Of a stretch of DNA of 64,000 nt, positions 54,954-63,242 are shown one piece after another. The notes under the pieces were generated by a model, which worked only from the letters and a program-made list of their open reading frames with translations, was not told the DNA's origin and did no database searches. Every line of letters starts with the position of its first letter. The stretch's first letter is position 1. The translations under genes and the position numbers were made by a program. Source of the DNA: Aquimarina sp. BL5 (GTDB taxonomy: Bacteria; Bacteroidota; Bacteroidia; Flavobacteriales; Flavobacteriaceae); NCBI RefSeq assembly GCF_003443675.1, contig NZ_CP031963.1, positions 4,425,501-4,489,500 of the forward strand, in the 5' to 3' direction.

Positions 54954-55802
54954 ATGAAACAATATGACTTCCTAAAAAACAAATACGGTAAAAACTTATT
55001 AGTTGATTTGGGGAGAATTGAAACATTAGAAGGATATGTACTTTCTAATGAACAACATTTCATTACATTTTACGAAGTCTTATTCATCTCAGAAGGTAAT
55101 GGATTCTATAGTTTGGATAATCAAAAAGTTCCTTACAAAAAAGGAACTGTTATAGTTACACTTCCTAACCAAATACGAAAATGGGAAGTTAGCAAACCCA
55201 CTAAAGGTTTTAGTTTTTTCTTTGAAGGAGAATTTTTAAACACATTTTTTAGAGACGATGTGTTTTTGAATCGCTTTATAATATTTTCCTATAATCGTCC
55301 CTCAATTCAAGTCCAATTAAATAAATCAAACTTCAAGAAATGCCAATGGGTTTTTAAAGAAGTAGAAAAAGAATTTAATTTACTAAAAGGAGACAGTTCA
55401 CATATTTTTAGAAGCTTGCTTTATTATTCCATTAGCTTAATTGATAGAATTTACCGTGAAAAAAATCAAACTTACAAATCTGATTATAATCAAATTATAT
55501 ACAGGTTTCAAAAATTATTAGACAAACATATTATTGAATGGCATACTGTTAGTGAATATGCTTCGGCTCTTAAAATAAGTCACAACCTATTAAATAAGTT
55601 ATGTAAAAAATATTTATTAAATACTGCACTACAAATTATACATGAACGCTTAATGATCGAGGTAAAAAGAGAGGTGTTATTTTCAAACAATACGGTTAGT
55701 GAGATTTCGAATCGGCTTAATTTTTCTGATGTTTCAAATTTTAATCGTTTTTTTAAAAAAATGACAGGTCAAACTGCAAATCATTTCAGAAAAACAATCT
55801 GA
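54954..55802 (+). CDS. AraC family transcriptional regulator
   Basis: A protein of 282 residues. The N-terminal 170 residues are a cupin-like sensor domain (FLISEGNGFYSLDNQKVPYKKGT is split by beta strands). The last 100 residues hold two helix-turn-helix motifs, ISHNLLNKLCKKYL and VSEISNRLNFSDVSNFNRFFKKMTG. The DNA motif TTATCGGT occurs 27 bases upstream of its ATG and again in the two copies of the repeat at 56262 and 57964, which suggests self-control and control of those genes. Confidence 0.92.
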   Translation: MKQYDFLKNKYGKNLLVDLGRIETLEGYVLSNEQHFITFYEVLFISEGNGFYSLDNQKVPYKKGTVIVTLPNQIRKWEVSKPTKGFSFFFEGEFLNTFFRDDVFLNRFIIFSYNRPSIQVQLNKSNFKKCQWVFKEVEKEFNLLKGDSSHIFRSLLYYSISLIDRIYREKNQTYKSDYNQIIYRFQKLLDKHIIEWHTVSEYASALKISHNLLNKLCKKYLLNTALQIIHERLMIEVKREVLFSNNTVSEISNRLNFSDVSNFNRFFKKMTGQTANHFRKTI

Positions 55803-55811
55803 CCTAGCTAC

Positions 55812-56222
55812 CTACTGTTTTATTACATTTTTTATAATACCACCATCAAATGCTAATATAGGATTCGCATCACCATATTTGACAATAACTGATGAAGCAC
55901 AAGTGTTTGTATTAAAATTGTAGACTAGAGTTATAAAATTTTTCAATTTTGGTTCATTCCAGTTAACCATATAAACTCCAGAATCTAACTTTCTTGATTT
56001 ATAAACATAAGTCTTTGGTGGCTTCCCAGCATTTCTTCCTGCAATCCATTGATAGGTTAATTTTCTTCCATTAAATGAAATATCGACAGCAGCTCCTGTC
56101 TGATATTGATAAGTAAAATTATATCCGTCTAACAAATACTCTTCTTTATCCAAGCTATTCGATGTTTGAGAAAAAGAGAAAAGACTAAAAACAAGCATTA
56201 CTAAAAACAATATTTTTTTCAT
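55812..56222 (-). CDS. MoaF-like exported protein
   Basis: A protein of 136 residues with a signal peptide (VMLVFSLFSFSQ). The mature part resembles the MoaF/phenolic-acid-decarboxylase barrel: DGYNFTYQYQTG, LTYQWIAGRNAG, GVYMVNWNEPKLKNFITLVYN. It is secreted or periplasmic. It stands head to tail with the AraC gene (convergent) and has a promoter region (56262-56352) also found upstream of the acyltransferase gene. Confidence 0.8.
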   Translation of the reverse strand: MKKILFLVMLVFSLFSFSQTSNSLDKEEYLLDGYNFTYQYQTGAAVDISFNGRKLTYQWIAGRNAGKPPKTYVYKSRKLDSGVYMVNWNEPKLKNFITLVYNFNTNTCASSVIVKYGDANPILAFDGGIIKNVIKQ

Positions 56223-56261
56223 AACTATAAAATTTAAATTAAATTATCACAGCAAAGAAAT

Positions 56262-56352
56262 GAAGGTTTGAAAAGAAAAAACAGGTCAATTTTCAATAAA
56301 CACTATCTATTTTATTAGAAAAAAACCGATAATGATAGTTCTAATTAATTAT
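56262..56352. repeat. promoter-region repeat, copy 1
   Basis: About 90 bases nearly identical to 57964-58062 (the second copy has a six-base insertion). Shared stretches include AACAGGTCAATTTTCA, ACTATCTATTTTA and TTAGAAAAAAACCGATAA. It contains ACCGATAA, the reverse complement of the TTATCGGT found ahead of the AraC gene. It lies 40-130 bases upstream of the MoaF-like gene. Confidence 0.85.
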
Positions 56353-56378
56353 GGTTTCTGTCCTAGACGAAATGTTTG

Positions 56379-56573
56379 TTAATTTATATTATAATAAAAG
56401 ATTTTTCTTATACCAGATTTACCATCCTTTAATTCTAAATAACAACATAATAATAGCCCAATTAAAACGTAAACAAACGTCAACTTTTCAAAAACCAATT
56501 GAACTAAGCTAAAGATTGTTTTATCAAAATAATGAAAAAGCAACCCTATTAAAAGAAAACTAGAATTCATCAA
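56379..56573 (-). CDS. possible small membrane protein or gene fragment
   Basis: A frame of 64 residues with two hydrophobic segments (about 3-30 and 32-48) and a short basic end. No family is recognised and there is no supporting promoter. It may be a fragment left from a membrane acyltransferase, or a chance frame in AT-rich DNA. Confidence 0.25.
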   Translation of the reverse strand: MMNSSFLLIGLLFHYFDKTIFSLVQLVFEKLTFVYVLIGLLLCCYLELKDGKSGIRKIFYYNIN

Positions 56574-56695
56574 TTAACTTTAGATGTTGTGAAAATTCTT
56601 ATTTGATATTTTTTCTTAAATAGATATTTAAATATTATTTCACTTCTAATCTTTTTTTATTTATTATTAATTAGCACTATTAAGATTATAATACT

Positions 56696-57814
56696 TTAAG
56701 GAAAAATAGTTCTAAGTTTTTTCTGTGCTTTTAATTCTACAAAACGATGTGTTAAATATGAAGAACTAATTGTGGCGAAAAATAAAACAGTGAGCCAAAT
56801 AAAATGATCTATAGAAGTGGGCTCACTCTCTGGATAATCTGGTTTATAATATAACTCAACCCACATTCTTCCGAATCGCATCAACCAAAAAATGTGTATT
56901 AAATAAATGGAATAGGAAAGATCACCTAAAAACACAAAAGGTTTTGCATTCAGTATTCTAGATGGCAAACCATTGTTTAATGCAGCACACAATAAAAAAG
57001 CCGAAAAAAAAGGAATTATTAAAATTAAATAAATATCAAAATGTAAATTAAGTACTACTCCAATTCCAATTAAAAACATCATCCAATCACTAGCCCAAAT
57101 GGATTGAGTGTTGTTGAGACTTTTATAGAATTGATAGATAGATACGCCTATAGAAAATTCGAATAAGCAGCGAAAAGTACTAGTGATTCTCCAAATTGGA
57201 GTACCTGCTGCATATTCTTTAGTAAAATGGTGTATTAATATTAAAGCAAAAAGACTTACAACAAGTGCTAAAGCAGTAATTGTATTTTTATTCTTATTAA
57301 TAAAAGGGATAACTAAAATAGCTAATAGGTATATCCACCACTCCGAAGCTACTGACCAAGAAGGTACATTCCAAGACCATCCATCAATAAGACCTATGGC
57401 ATCAAGGAAAAATAATTGCAAAACAAAATCATTAAAACCAGAAGGTGGTTTTAATTTATCTGCAAACTCAGGAACAAAGACAAGTAATGCTAAAAAATGA
57501 ATTGCAAATAAAATCATGATGAAAAAATGCAATGGATATATTCGACTAAATCTTGCCCAAATATATTTTTTAATTACCTTTTTGTTTAAGTTACTCAATT
57601 GTTGACTGTACACATGACATATTACGAAACCACTTAGAATAAAGAAAAAATCTACCCAAAGGTCACCACGAGCTATAAAAAAGGTGCTATTTGTCGATAT
57701 CAACCTAGGAAAACCTTGCATCATTAAAAATGCATCATAGTGAAAAAACATTACCATAATTGCAGCAATACCTCGCAATGGTGTGAGAGAATCTATAAAT
57801 TTTATTTGTTTCAT
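56696..57814 (-). CDS. acyltransferase 3 family membrane protein
   Basis: A protein of 372 residues with about ten membrane helices. The family signature LRGIAAIMVMFFHYDAF is at the N-terminus with the catalytic His, followed by RFSRIYPLH and a C-terminal LGDLSYSIYLIHIFWL. This is the OafA/YrhL/NodX type, which moves acyl groups onto surface sugars. The 3' end is followed by a gene-free stretch. Its upstream region (57964-58062) repeats that of the MoaF-like gene. Confidence 0.92.
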   Translation of the reverse strand: MKQIKFIDSLTPLRGIAAIMVMFFHYDAFLMMQGFPRLISTNSTFFIARGDLWVDFFFILSGFVICHVYSQQLSNLNKKVIKKYIWARFSRIYPLHFFIMILFAIHFLALLVFVPEFADKLKPPSGFNDFVLQLFFLDAIGLIDGWSWNVPSWSVASEWWIYLLAILVIPFINKNKNTITALALVVSLFALILIHHFTKEYAAGTPIWRITSTFRCLFEFSIGVSIYQFYKSLNNTQSIWASDWMMFLIGIGVVLNLHFDIYLILIIPFFSAFLLCAALNNGLPSRILNAKPFVFLGDLSYSIYLIHIFWLMRFGRMWVELYYKPDYPESEPTSIDHFIWLTVLFFATISSSYLTHRFVELKAQKKLRTIFP

Positions 57815-57963
57815 TTTGCAATATTTTTATTCATATAGTTAACTCAATTCATAAACTAATGGACTAGATTTAACAGAAGCCTCACAATTATCAAAAAGCA
57901 AGCGACAATAAAAAAAATTATTATATATAAAATATTAATATACCAATAGTTACCTCTAATAAA

Positions 57964-58062
57964 TGAAGATCTTAAAAGAATAAACAGGTCAATTTTCACT
58001 AAATACTATCTATTTTAGATTTATTAGAAAAAAACCGATAACAAGGGCTATAATTAATACGG
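57964..58062. repeat. promoter-region repeat, copy 2
   Basis: Second copy of the 56262-56352 repeat, with GATTTA inserted and a diverged right end. ACCGATAA lies at 58034-58041. It is 150-250 bases upstream of the acyltransferase ATG. Confidence 0.85.
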
Positions 58063-58163
58063 GGTTTGGGGTTTAATCCAAAGTTTAGTGTATTTTTATA
58101 AAGTCCGCCAAATCTTTTTGATTTAGCATTAAAATAAAAAATTAAAGCAAAATAAAAAGTTTT

Positions 58164-58218
58164 GGCTAAGTGCTTAATCGGAAATTAAGTAATTTTAATT
58201 TCCGTATTAACCATAGCC
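58164..58218. repeat. cassette-type palindrome
   Basis: Perfect inner stem CGGAAATTAA/TTAATTTCCG (58179-58188 with 58195-58204), extended by TTAAT/ATTAA and GGCT/AGCC. It is followed by CCGAACCGTTGTGGGTAATT, a sequence type that ends many mobile gene units in Flavobacteriia. Compare 60345-60513. Confidence 0.7.
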
Positions 58219-58359
58219 GAACCGTTGTGGGTAATTCTCCACATAAAGAAACTCTATTAATTTCTTTTGCTAACGTTACGAAGTCCCGAACTTTATTGTG
58301 ATCCTATGAAAGGCCGATTTTTAAACTGATGCATAATAGCTCGGGCGTAATTCTGGTTG

Positions 58360-58440
58360 AAATGTAAAAGCCTCTGAATTCGTGGTTCAGAGGCTTGTTG
58401 ATAATTTCAGTGGTGGAACTGATTGCTCAGTTACCCCGTT
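58360..58440 (+). ncRNA. candidate IS110 bridge RNA segment
   Basis: AAGCCTCTGAA/TTCAGAGGCTT (58368-58378 with 58386-58396) and AACTGA-TTGC-TCAGTT (58417-58432) form two stable stems 70-140 bases upstream of the transposase. IS110-group elements encode a bridge RNA in this upstream region. The exact ends and the two binding loops cannot be defined by eye. Confidence 0.4.
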
Positions 58441-58510
58441 CAGAATAATTTTCAAGTACAAAGTTACATTTCCTTAGGGTCATTTTTTATGAATCTTTAA
58501 TTTTTTTAAA

Positions 58511-59890
58511 ATGGAAAGAAAAATGAAACTAGGAATGGATGTGGTGAATTTCAATGCAGCAGGAATTGATATTGGAAGTCGTTCTCATTATGCTGCTATT
58601 GGTCAAGAGTTAGAAGATGTAAAAGAGTTTGGCGTATATGCTGAGGATTTGACTTCATTATGTGAGTGGTTTGTGAGCAACGATGTAACTACTGTAGCTA
58701 TGGAATCTACAGGAGATTATTGGCAGAATCTATATACGGAACTTATTAGTTTTGGTTTTGAGGTAGTACTAGTCAATGGGAAATTCACTAAAAATGCCAA
58801 AGGAAAAAAGACCGATGTGAAAGATTGTAGATGGATACAAAAACTACATACTCTTGGGCTACTTACGGGAAGTTTTCTACCAGATCTTGTTACTGAACAT
58901 TTACGAACATATTGCCGACAAAGAACAAATTGGATTGAACTTGCTTCATCTGCAACACATAAAATGCAGAAATATCTAAAACTACTGAACTTCAGATTGG
59001 ATGTAGTAGTCAAAGATGTTTGCGGACTTACTGGAATGAAAATCATTGAAGATATCTGTAAAGGTAATCTTGATCCATATAACCTAGCAGAACATCGGCA
59101 TTTTAACTGTAGAAAACCTAAAGAAGAAATTGCAAAAGCGCTACACGGTAATAATAGAGAAGACTTCCTTTTTGGATTGCAACAAGAGCTCAAAAGTTAT
59201 CAATTCTTCCAAAGAAACATAAAAGCTTGTGACAAAAAGATTGAGCAGTTTATAAAACAAGAACTCAAACAATATCCCGAAAGAAAAAAACTCAAAACAA
59301 CAGAAAAAACTTATAAAAGAATCAATAAAAATGCTCCTAAAATTAAAAATATGAATCAAATTGCTTTTAGATATTTTGATGGTGTTGACCTTTTTGCAAT
59401 TGAAGGATTGAGTCATTCATCCATTCTTAGCATTATGAGCGAAATTGGACCTGAAGGTTTTAAAAAATTCCCTACTGCTAAACATTTTACCTCTTGGCTA
59501 AGGTTGGCTCCCAACAACAAAATATCTGGAGGAAAAATACTAAGTAATAGAGTGCCCAAAGGAAGTAACAGACTCAAAATAGCACTCAGGCAAGCAGCAA
59601 ATGCTATTGGAAACTTAAAAGATACTCATCTTTCTGATTTTTTCAGAAGAGTAGCCTACAGGAAGGGAAGGCACTCAGCGGTAAGCGCAACAGCTAGAAA
59701 GTTGGCAGTAATAATATGGAATATGATAACTAAGAAAATACAATACCAACCGCCTAAACTATATTTATTCCTCGATCAAAAAAGAAAACTAGGGCTTGTC
59801 AAAAGAATTAAAAAACAAATCGATAAATTTGACTTAAAACCCGAAGATTTAGGGTTTAACAACAGCATAATAATCAATAAACAAAATTGA
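58511..59890 (+). mobile_element. IS110 family transposase
   Basis: A protein of 459 residues. The RuvC-like DEDD domain is N-terminal: AAGIDIGSRSH (first Asp), VAMESTGDYW (Glu), GKKTDVKDC (Asp). A coiled coil follows, then the transposase-20 domain with the serine active site: FTSWLRLAPNNKISGGK, followed by NRLKIALRQAANAI. This recombinase family is guided by a bridge RNA and leaves little or no target duplication. The gene looks intact. The ends of the element are not resolved; the right end is probably near 59900-59918, directly ahead of a lipoprotein gene that now starts with TTG. Confidence 0.93.
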
Positions 59891-59918
59891 CGTTAGTCAG
59901 AATTGAAAAAACTTAAAA

Positions 59919-60335
59919 TTGATAAAAAAAATAACATTAATCGGATTTGTTTTTCTTTTGGTTAGTTGCTTCCCTGTTGAAACCAAGAATGCTGAGAAAG
60001 CTTATAAATATTGGTCTCGTAGTGAGATCCCAAATGAAATTGAATTAATTAAAGGTGAATATTATCAATCACCACATTTTTCACTCGAATATGAGCTATT
60101 TCTCAAATTTAAATCTGACAAAAAATGGTTTGACAAATTTGTTAAATATAACGGACTTGAAATTGACACAATCAGAAATGATTGGAAAAATTGGACTGAA
60201 CTGCCTGAATGGTTTGAACCTGACCAAAATTTTCTAATTTATGCAAAAGATCAAACAAACGAATTTGAACGCTCAAGATATTTACGAAATCCAGAAACTG
60301 GAATAAGCTATATCTATGAAACTGTTGGAATGTAA
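59919..60335 (+). CDS. lipoprotein, unknown, start altered by the neighbouring IS
   Basis: A protein of 138 residues with a lipobox (FLLVSCFPVE). The start codon is TTG, 28 bases past the transposase stop. The signal peptide begins exactly there (IKKITLIGF), so the native ATG may have been cut away by the IS110 insertion. The mature domain is rich in Trp and Tyr and not recognised. It is followed at once by the palindromic unit at 60345-60513, which suggests it was a mobile cassette gene. Confidence 0.7.
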   Translation: MIKKITLIGFVFLLVSCFPVETKNAEKAYKYWSRSEIPNEIELIKGEYYQSPHFSLEYELFLKFKSDKKWFDKFVKYNGLEIDTIRNDWKNWTELPEWFEPDQNFLIYAKDQTNEFERSRYLRNPETGISYIYETVGM

Positions 60336-60344
60336 AAAAAAACG

Positions 60345-60513
60345 AACGTACAACAACATATATGTGATTATAGCAGTTCGGTGATAAATCGATTGGTTCA
60401 TGTATATGTAGTAAGGTGCAATGCTTGCAGAAAGGAAAAGTTAGCAACCAATGCGTAAAAAATCGAAAAGCAAGGTAACATTTTGCCCTGCTACGACACA
60501 TATATTAAACGTT
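60345..60513. repeat. cassette-type inverted repeat
   Basis: The left arm (60345-60376) contains AACGTA, ACATATATGTG and TAGCAG. The right arm (60488-60513) reads CTGCTACGACACATATATTA plus AACGTT. They pair over most of 26 bases. The next gene begins directly after the right arm. This matches a repeat class found between single genes in many Flavobacteriia and looks like an attC-type recombination unit, though the core sites are not classical. Confidence 0.7.
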
Positions 60514-61119
60514 ATGCTAAAAAAACTATTAAAAATACTATTGGTTTTGATCTTACTCATTGCCATAGGTGCGGGATATCTTTATTTCAGATTGCATAAT
60601 AATATAGAAAATGTTCTTGAAGCAAAGAATGATTGGCGGAGTGAAGTATTAGAGTTTCCTTTAATATTTGCGGGGGATTTGGATTATGAAGGAGAAGAAC
60701 ATATTCGATTTGCTCCGGGTTGGGGAGAAACAAATACCGAAGATTATTTTTCTTATGTTTTTCTATGGGTCTTAGAGGAAAACCCAACATTAAATGAAAG
60801 GGTATTAGAAAACATAATGAATATTTATTTTGACGGACTTATGAATACTGGAGCCATCACGAATTTTAGTTTCTTTAAAGATATTCCAGAGACACAATCT
60901 TTGATACAGAAAATTGAAGACAATCATTATAATGGTTCAATAAAACTTTATGATGAATTTTTTGCAAAGGATATGATTACGTTAAATGCAAATATCAAAT
61001 ATGAATATTGTAATGCTAGAAAAAAACATTTGGTCTGGTTTTACTTGTCTCCTAAAGAAACAAATCACCCAATTTGGAATCAGCTAAAAGAAGTACATTT
61101 AAATATCGAATGCCAATGA
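60514..61119 (+). CDS. exported or anchored protein, unknown
   Basis: A protein of 201 residues from the ATG at 60514, which directly follows the palindrome's right arm. Upstream residues from a longer frame (from 60451) lie inside the repeat and are not credible. The N-terminus is a membrane helix (LLKILLVLILLIAIGAGYLYF). The rest is soluble with many aromatic residues. No family is recognised. It is probably the gene of the cassette that ends here. Confidence 0.72.
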   Translation: MLKKLLKILLVLILLIAIGAGYLYFRLHNNIENVLEAKNDWRSEVLEFPLIFAGDLDYEGEEHIRFAPGWGETNTEDYFSYVFLWVLEENPTLNERVLENIMNIYFDGLMNTGAITNFSFFKDIPETQSLIQKIEDNHYNGSIKLYDEFFAKDMITLNANIKYEYCNARKKHLVWFYLSPKETNHPIWNQLKEVHLNIECQ

Positions 61120-61176
61120 AAACAAAGTTTTTTTTTTAAGTAACACTTTGTTAATAGTATTTAAAAACAGAAGAAT

Positions 61177-61767
61177 TTGAAAGAAGAACACCAGGAGTAT
61201 TATAAATCATATATCAAATTATTTCCTGATTTGAACTCGGAAGAATTGAGTTTTTTACGTTCATATCTGACTATAGAAGAATATGATAAGAAAGAATTTT
61301 TATTCAGGAGCGGAGAAGTTCAGAAAGAAGTTGCATTCGTGTGTAAAGGTCTCTTAAGACGATATTATATTAATGAAAAAGGAAATAAGATAACTACAGG
61401 TTTTGTAAACGAAAATAATTATGCCACAGATTACCCGGCTTTTATTAGACAAATACCATCTAAGTACTTTATCGAATGCTTGGAACCATCTGTTATTATA
61501 AAGTTACCTTATGATAAAATTCAAGAAGGGTATAAAAGGTATAAGAGAAGCGAGATGTACGGAAGATTAATTGCCGAATATGTATTGACTTTCCAAACAG
61601 ATAGAGTAGAGAGTTTTCTATTTAAAAATGCCGAAGAAAGATACTTAGACTTTGTAGCTCATAATAAAGATATCATTAATAGGATAAGCCTATCTCATTT
61701 ATCAACTTATTTAGGGATAGAACGCCAATCTTTGAGTAGAATACGAAGTAAAATTGCAAAAAGATAG
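61177..61767 (+). CDS. Crp/Fnr family regulator
   Basis: A protein of 196 residues with a TTG start. The N-terminal 125 residues are a cyclic-nucleotide-binding fold (FLFRSGEVQKEVAFVCKGLLRRYY), and the C-terminus holds the helix-turn-helix (ISLSHLSTYLGIERQSLSRIRSKI). The phosphate-binding cassette lacks the conserved Arg, so cAMP may not be the ligand. It stands 75 bases ahead of the M20 gene and may control it. Confidence 0.88.
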   Translation: MKEEHQEYYKSYIKLFPDLNSEELSFLRSYLTIEEYDKKEFLFRSGEVQKEVAFVCKGLLRRYYINEKGNKITTGFVNENNYATDYPAFIRQIPSKYFIECLEPSVIIKLPYDKIQEGYKRYKRSEMYGRLIAEYVLTFQTDRVESFLFKNAEERYLDFVAHNKDIINRISLSHLSTYLGIERQSLSRIRSKIAKR

Positions 61768-61842
61768 TTTTTGTCACATATGTGTCAGGTACATTATTTA
61801 ATTATATCACATTTTTACGGTATAAATTTAAATACAGTAAAA

Positions 61843-63144
61843 ATGATTACTCATAGAACAATATTAAACACAACAGTTTCCTTATTATTTCTTTTTTGTG
61901 GGTTAGTGTCTTTTGGACAAGAAGCAGTAATAGAGGCTACTATTCATAAAGGAATACAGCAACAAACAGATAAAATCTTTGACGATCTTGTACAGATTCG
62001 TAGAGATTTTCATATGAACCCAGAAGTCTCAGAACAGGAAAAAAGAACAGCTCATAAAATCAAAGAATATTTACTCTCTATCGGATTAGAGGTTAAAACA
62101 AATATTGGAGGGAATGGTGTTGTTGGTATTTTAAAAGGAGCAAAAGAAGGAAAGAAAATTGCATGGAGAGCAGATATTGATGCGATGCAATCTGATATAC
62201 CAGATATGGTAGATTTTAAATCAAAAAAAGAGGGTGTTCGCCATATTTGTGGACATGATGTGCATGCCACTATCGCATTAGGGATTGCTAATGTACTAGC
62301 GAGTCAAAAAGATCAATTAGAAGGAACGGTTTATTTTATTTTTCAACCTTCTGAAGAGAATTATAAAGGAGCAAAGGCAATGATAGAAGATGGCTTATTT
62401 GATATCATTAATCCAGATGAAATATATGGAACACATATCGCTCCACTTCCTGCAACAATGATTTCAACCAAACCAGAATGGCTATTTGCTGATTATAAAA
62501 TGATAGAAGTGGTTTATAAAAACTCAGCTGATAATGACGCTGTGCTTGAGTACACCAAAACATTGCTTAAAAGCTTTCAAAATGTAGCGGCTGATAGTGA
62601 GTTTTTTGATCCGCAAAGTTTATTAAGTCCTGCTATTGGTTTAGCAAACCCGAATACTATTTTTAAAGATTATATAACGGTATATGATAATTTTGATATT
62701 AAAAAGACGGATGATCTAATATCAATTAAAACGTACGTTGGCTCTAGTATCTTTAATGAATTAGCTAAAATTTTGCCTCAAGTAAAACAGAAGATTAAGT
62801 CATCAAAATATTCAGAGAAGTTGGTAAATGTATCGTATTCTGGGGATCGAGCGAATCTTATGAATAATAAAAAGTTAACGAATGAAACTATGAATTCCAT
62901 TTCTGCAGTTTATGGACAGCAAAATGTAATCAGGCTATATGGAGAAATGCCAGACGGTCGTGGTGATGATTTTGCTTATTTTCTAGAAAGAGTGCCTGGT
63001 GTATATTTTTTCTTAGGAGGTTCTAATTTTGAAAAAGGAATTATCTCGATGCCGCATGCTCCAAATTTTGCAATTGATGAGAATTGTATTAAGACAGGAG
63101 TAAATTATTTCGCGTCCATGATTGCCGAAAGATTGGATCAATAA
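61843..63144 (+). CDS. M20 family amidohydrolase, exported
   Basis: A protein of 433 residues from the ATG at 61843, where the signal peptide (LLFLFCGLVSFGQ) begins. The longer frame from 61771 adds unrelated residues. M20 motifs are present: RRDFHMNPEVSEQEKRTA, RADIDAMQ, the metal ligands CGHDVHATI and PSEENYKGAKAMIEDGLFD, and a late PHAPNFAIDENCIKTGV. These are IAA-amino-acid hydrolase or aminobenzoyl-glutamate-type enzymes. It acts outside the cytoplasm and removes an acyl group from an amino acid or sugar. Confidence 0.92.
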   Translation: MITHRTILNTTVSLLFLFCGLVSFGQEAVIEATIHKGIQQQTDKIFDDLVQIRRDFHMNPEVSEQEKRTAHKIKEYLLSIGLEVKTNIGGNGVVGILKGAKEGKKIAWRADIDAMQSDIPDMVDFKSKKEGVRHICGHDVHATIALGIANVLASQKDQLEGTVYFIFQPSEENYKGAKAMIEDGLFDIINPDEIYGTHIAPLPATMISTKPEWLFADYKMIEVVYKNSADNDAVLEYTKTLLKSFQNVAADSEFFDPQSLLSPAIGLANPNTIFKDYITVYDNFDIKKTDDLISIKTYVGSSIFNELAKILPQVKQKIKSSKYSEKLVNVSYSGDRANLMNNKKLTNETMNSISAVYGQQNVIRLYGEMPDGRGDDFAYFLERVPGVYFFLGGSNFEKGIISMPHAPNFAIDENCIKTGVNYFASMIAERLDQ

Positions 63145-63242
63145 GTACTCATAAGTCTTGAAAAGATGAAGGTTCCACGGCTTTGTTATTATTATAAATA
63201 TTAAATAAATATAGTATCTTCATAACAAATTCCTAGTTTGTC

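Larger units (their letters stand above)
57815..58510. other. gene-free region before the IS110 transposase
   Basis: It contains the promoter-region repeat copy 2 (57964-58062), a long palindrome (58164-58218) and two hairpins (58368-58396 and 58417-58432) in the place expected for an IS110 bridge RNA. No coding frame is supported. Confidence 0.6.

Noticed and set aside
58717..59193. A 158-residue minus-strand frame
   Set aside because: It is antisense to the IS110 transposase and has low-complexity Ser/Cys content typical of a shadow frame.
60345..60513. Classical integron attC site
   Set aside because: The pairing arms fit, but the RYYYAAC/GTTRRRY core sites are not clear and no IntI gene is in the window.
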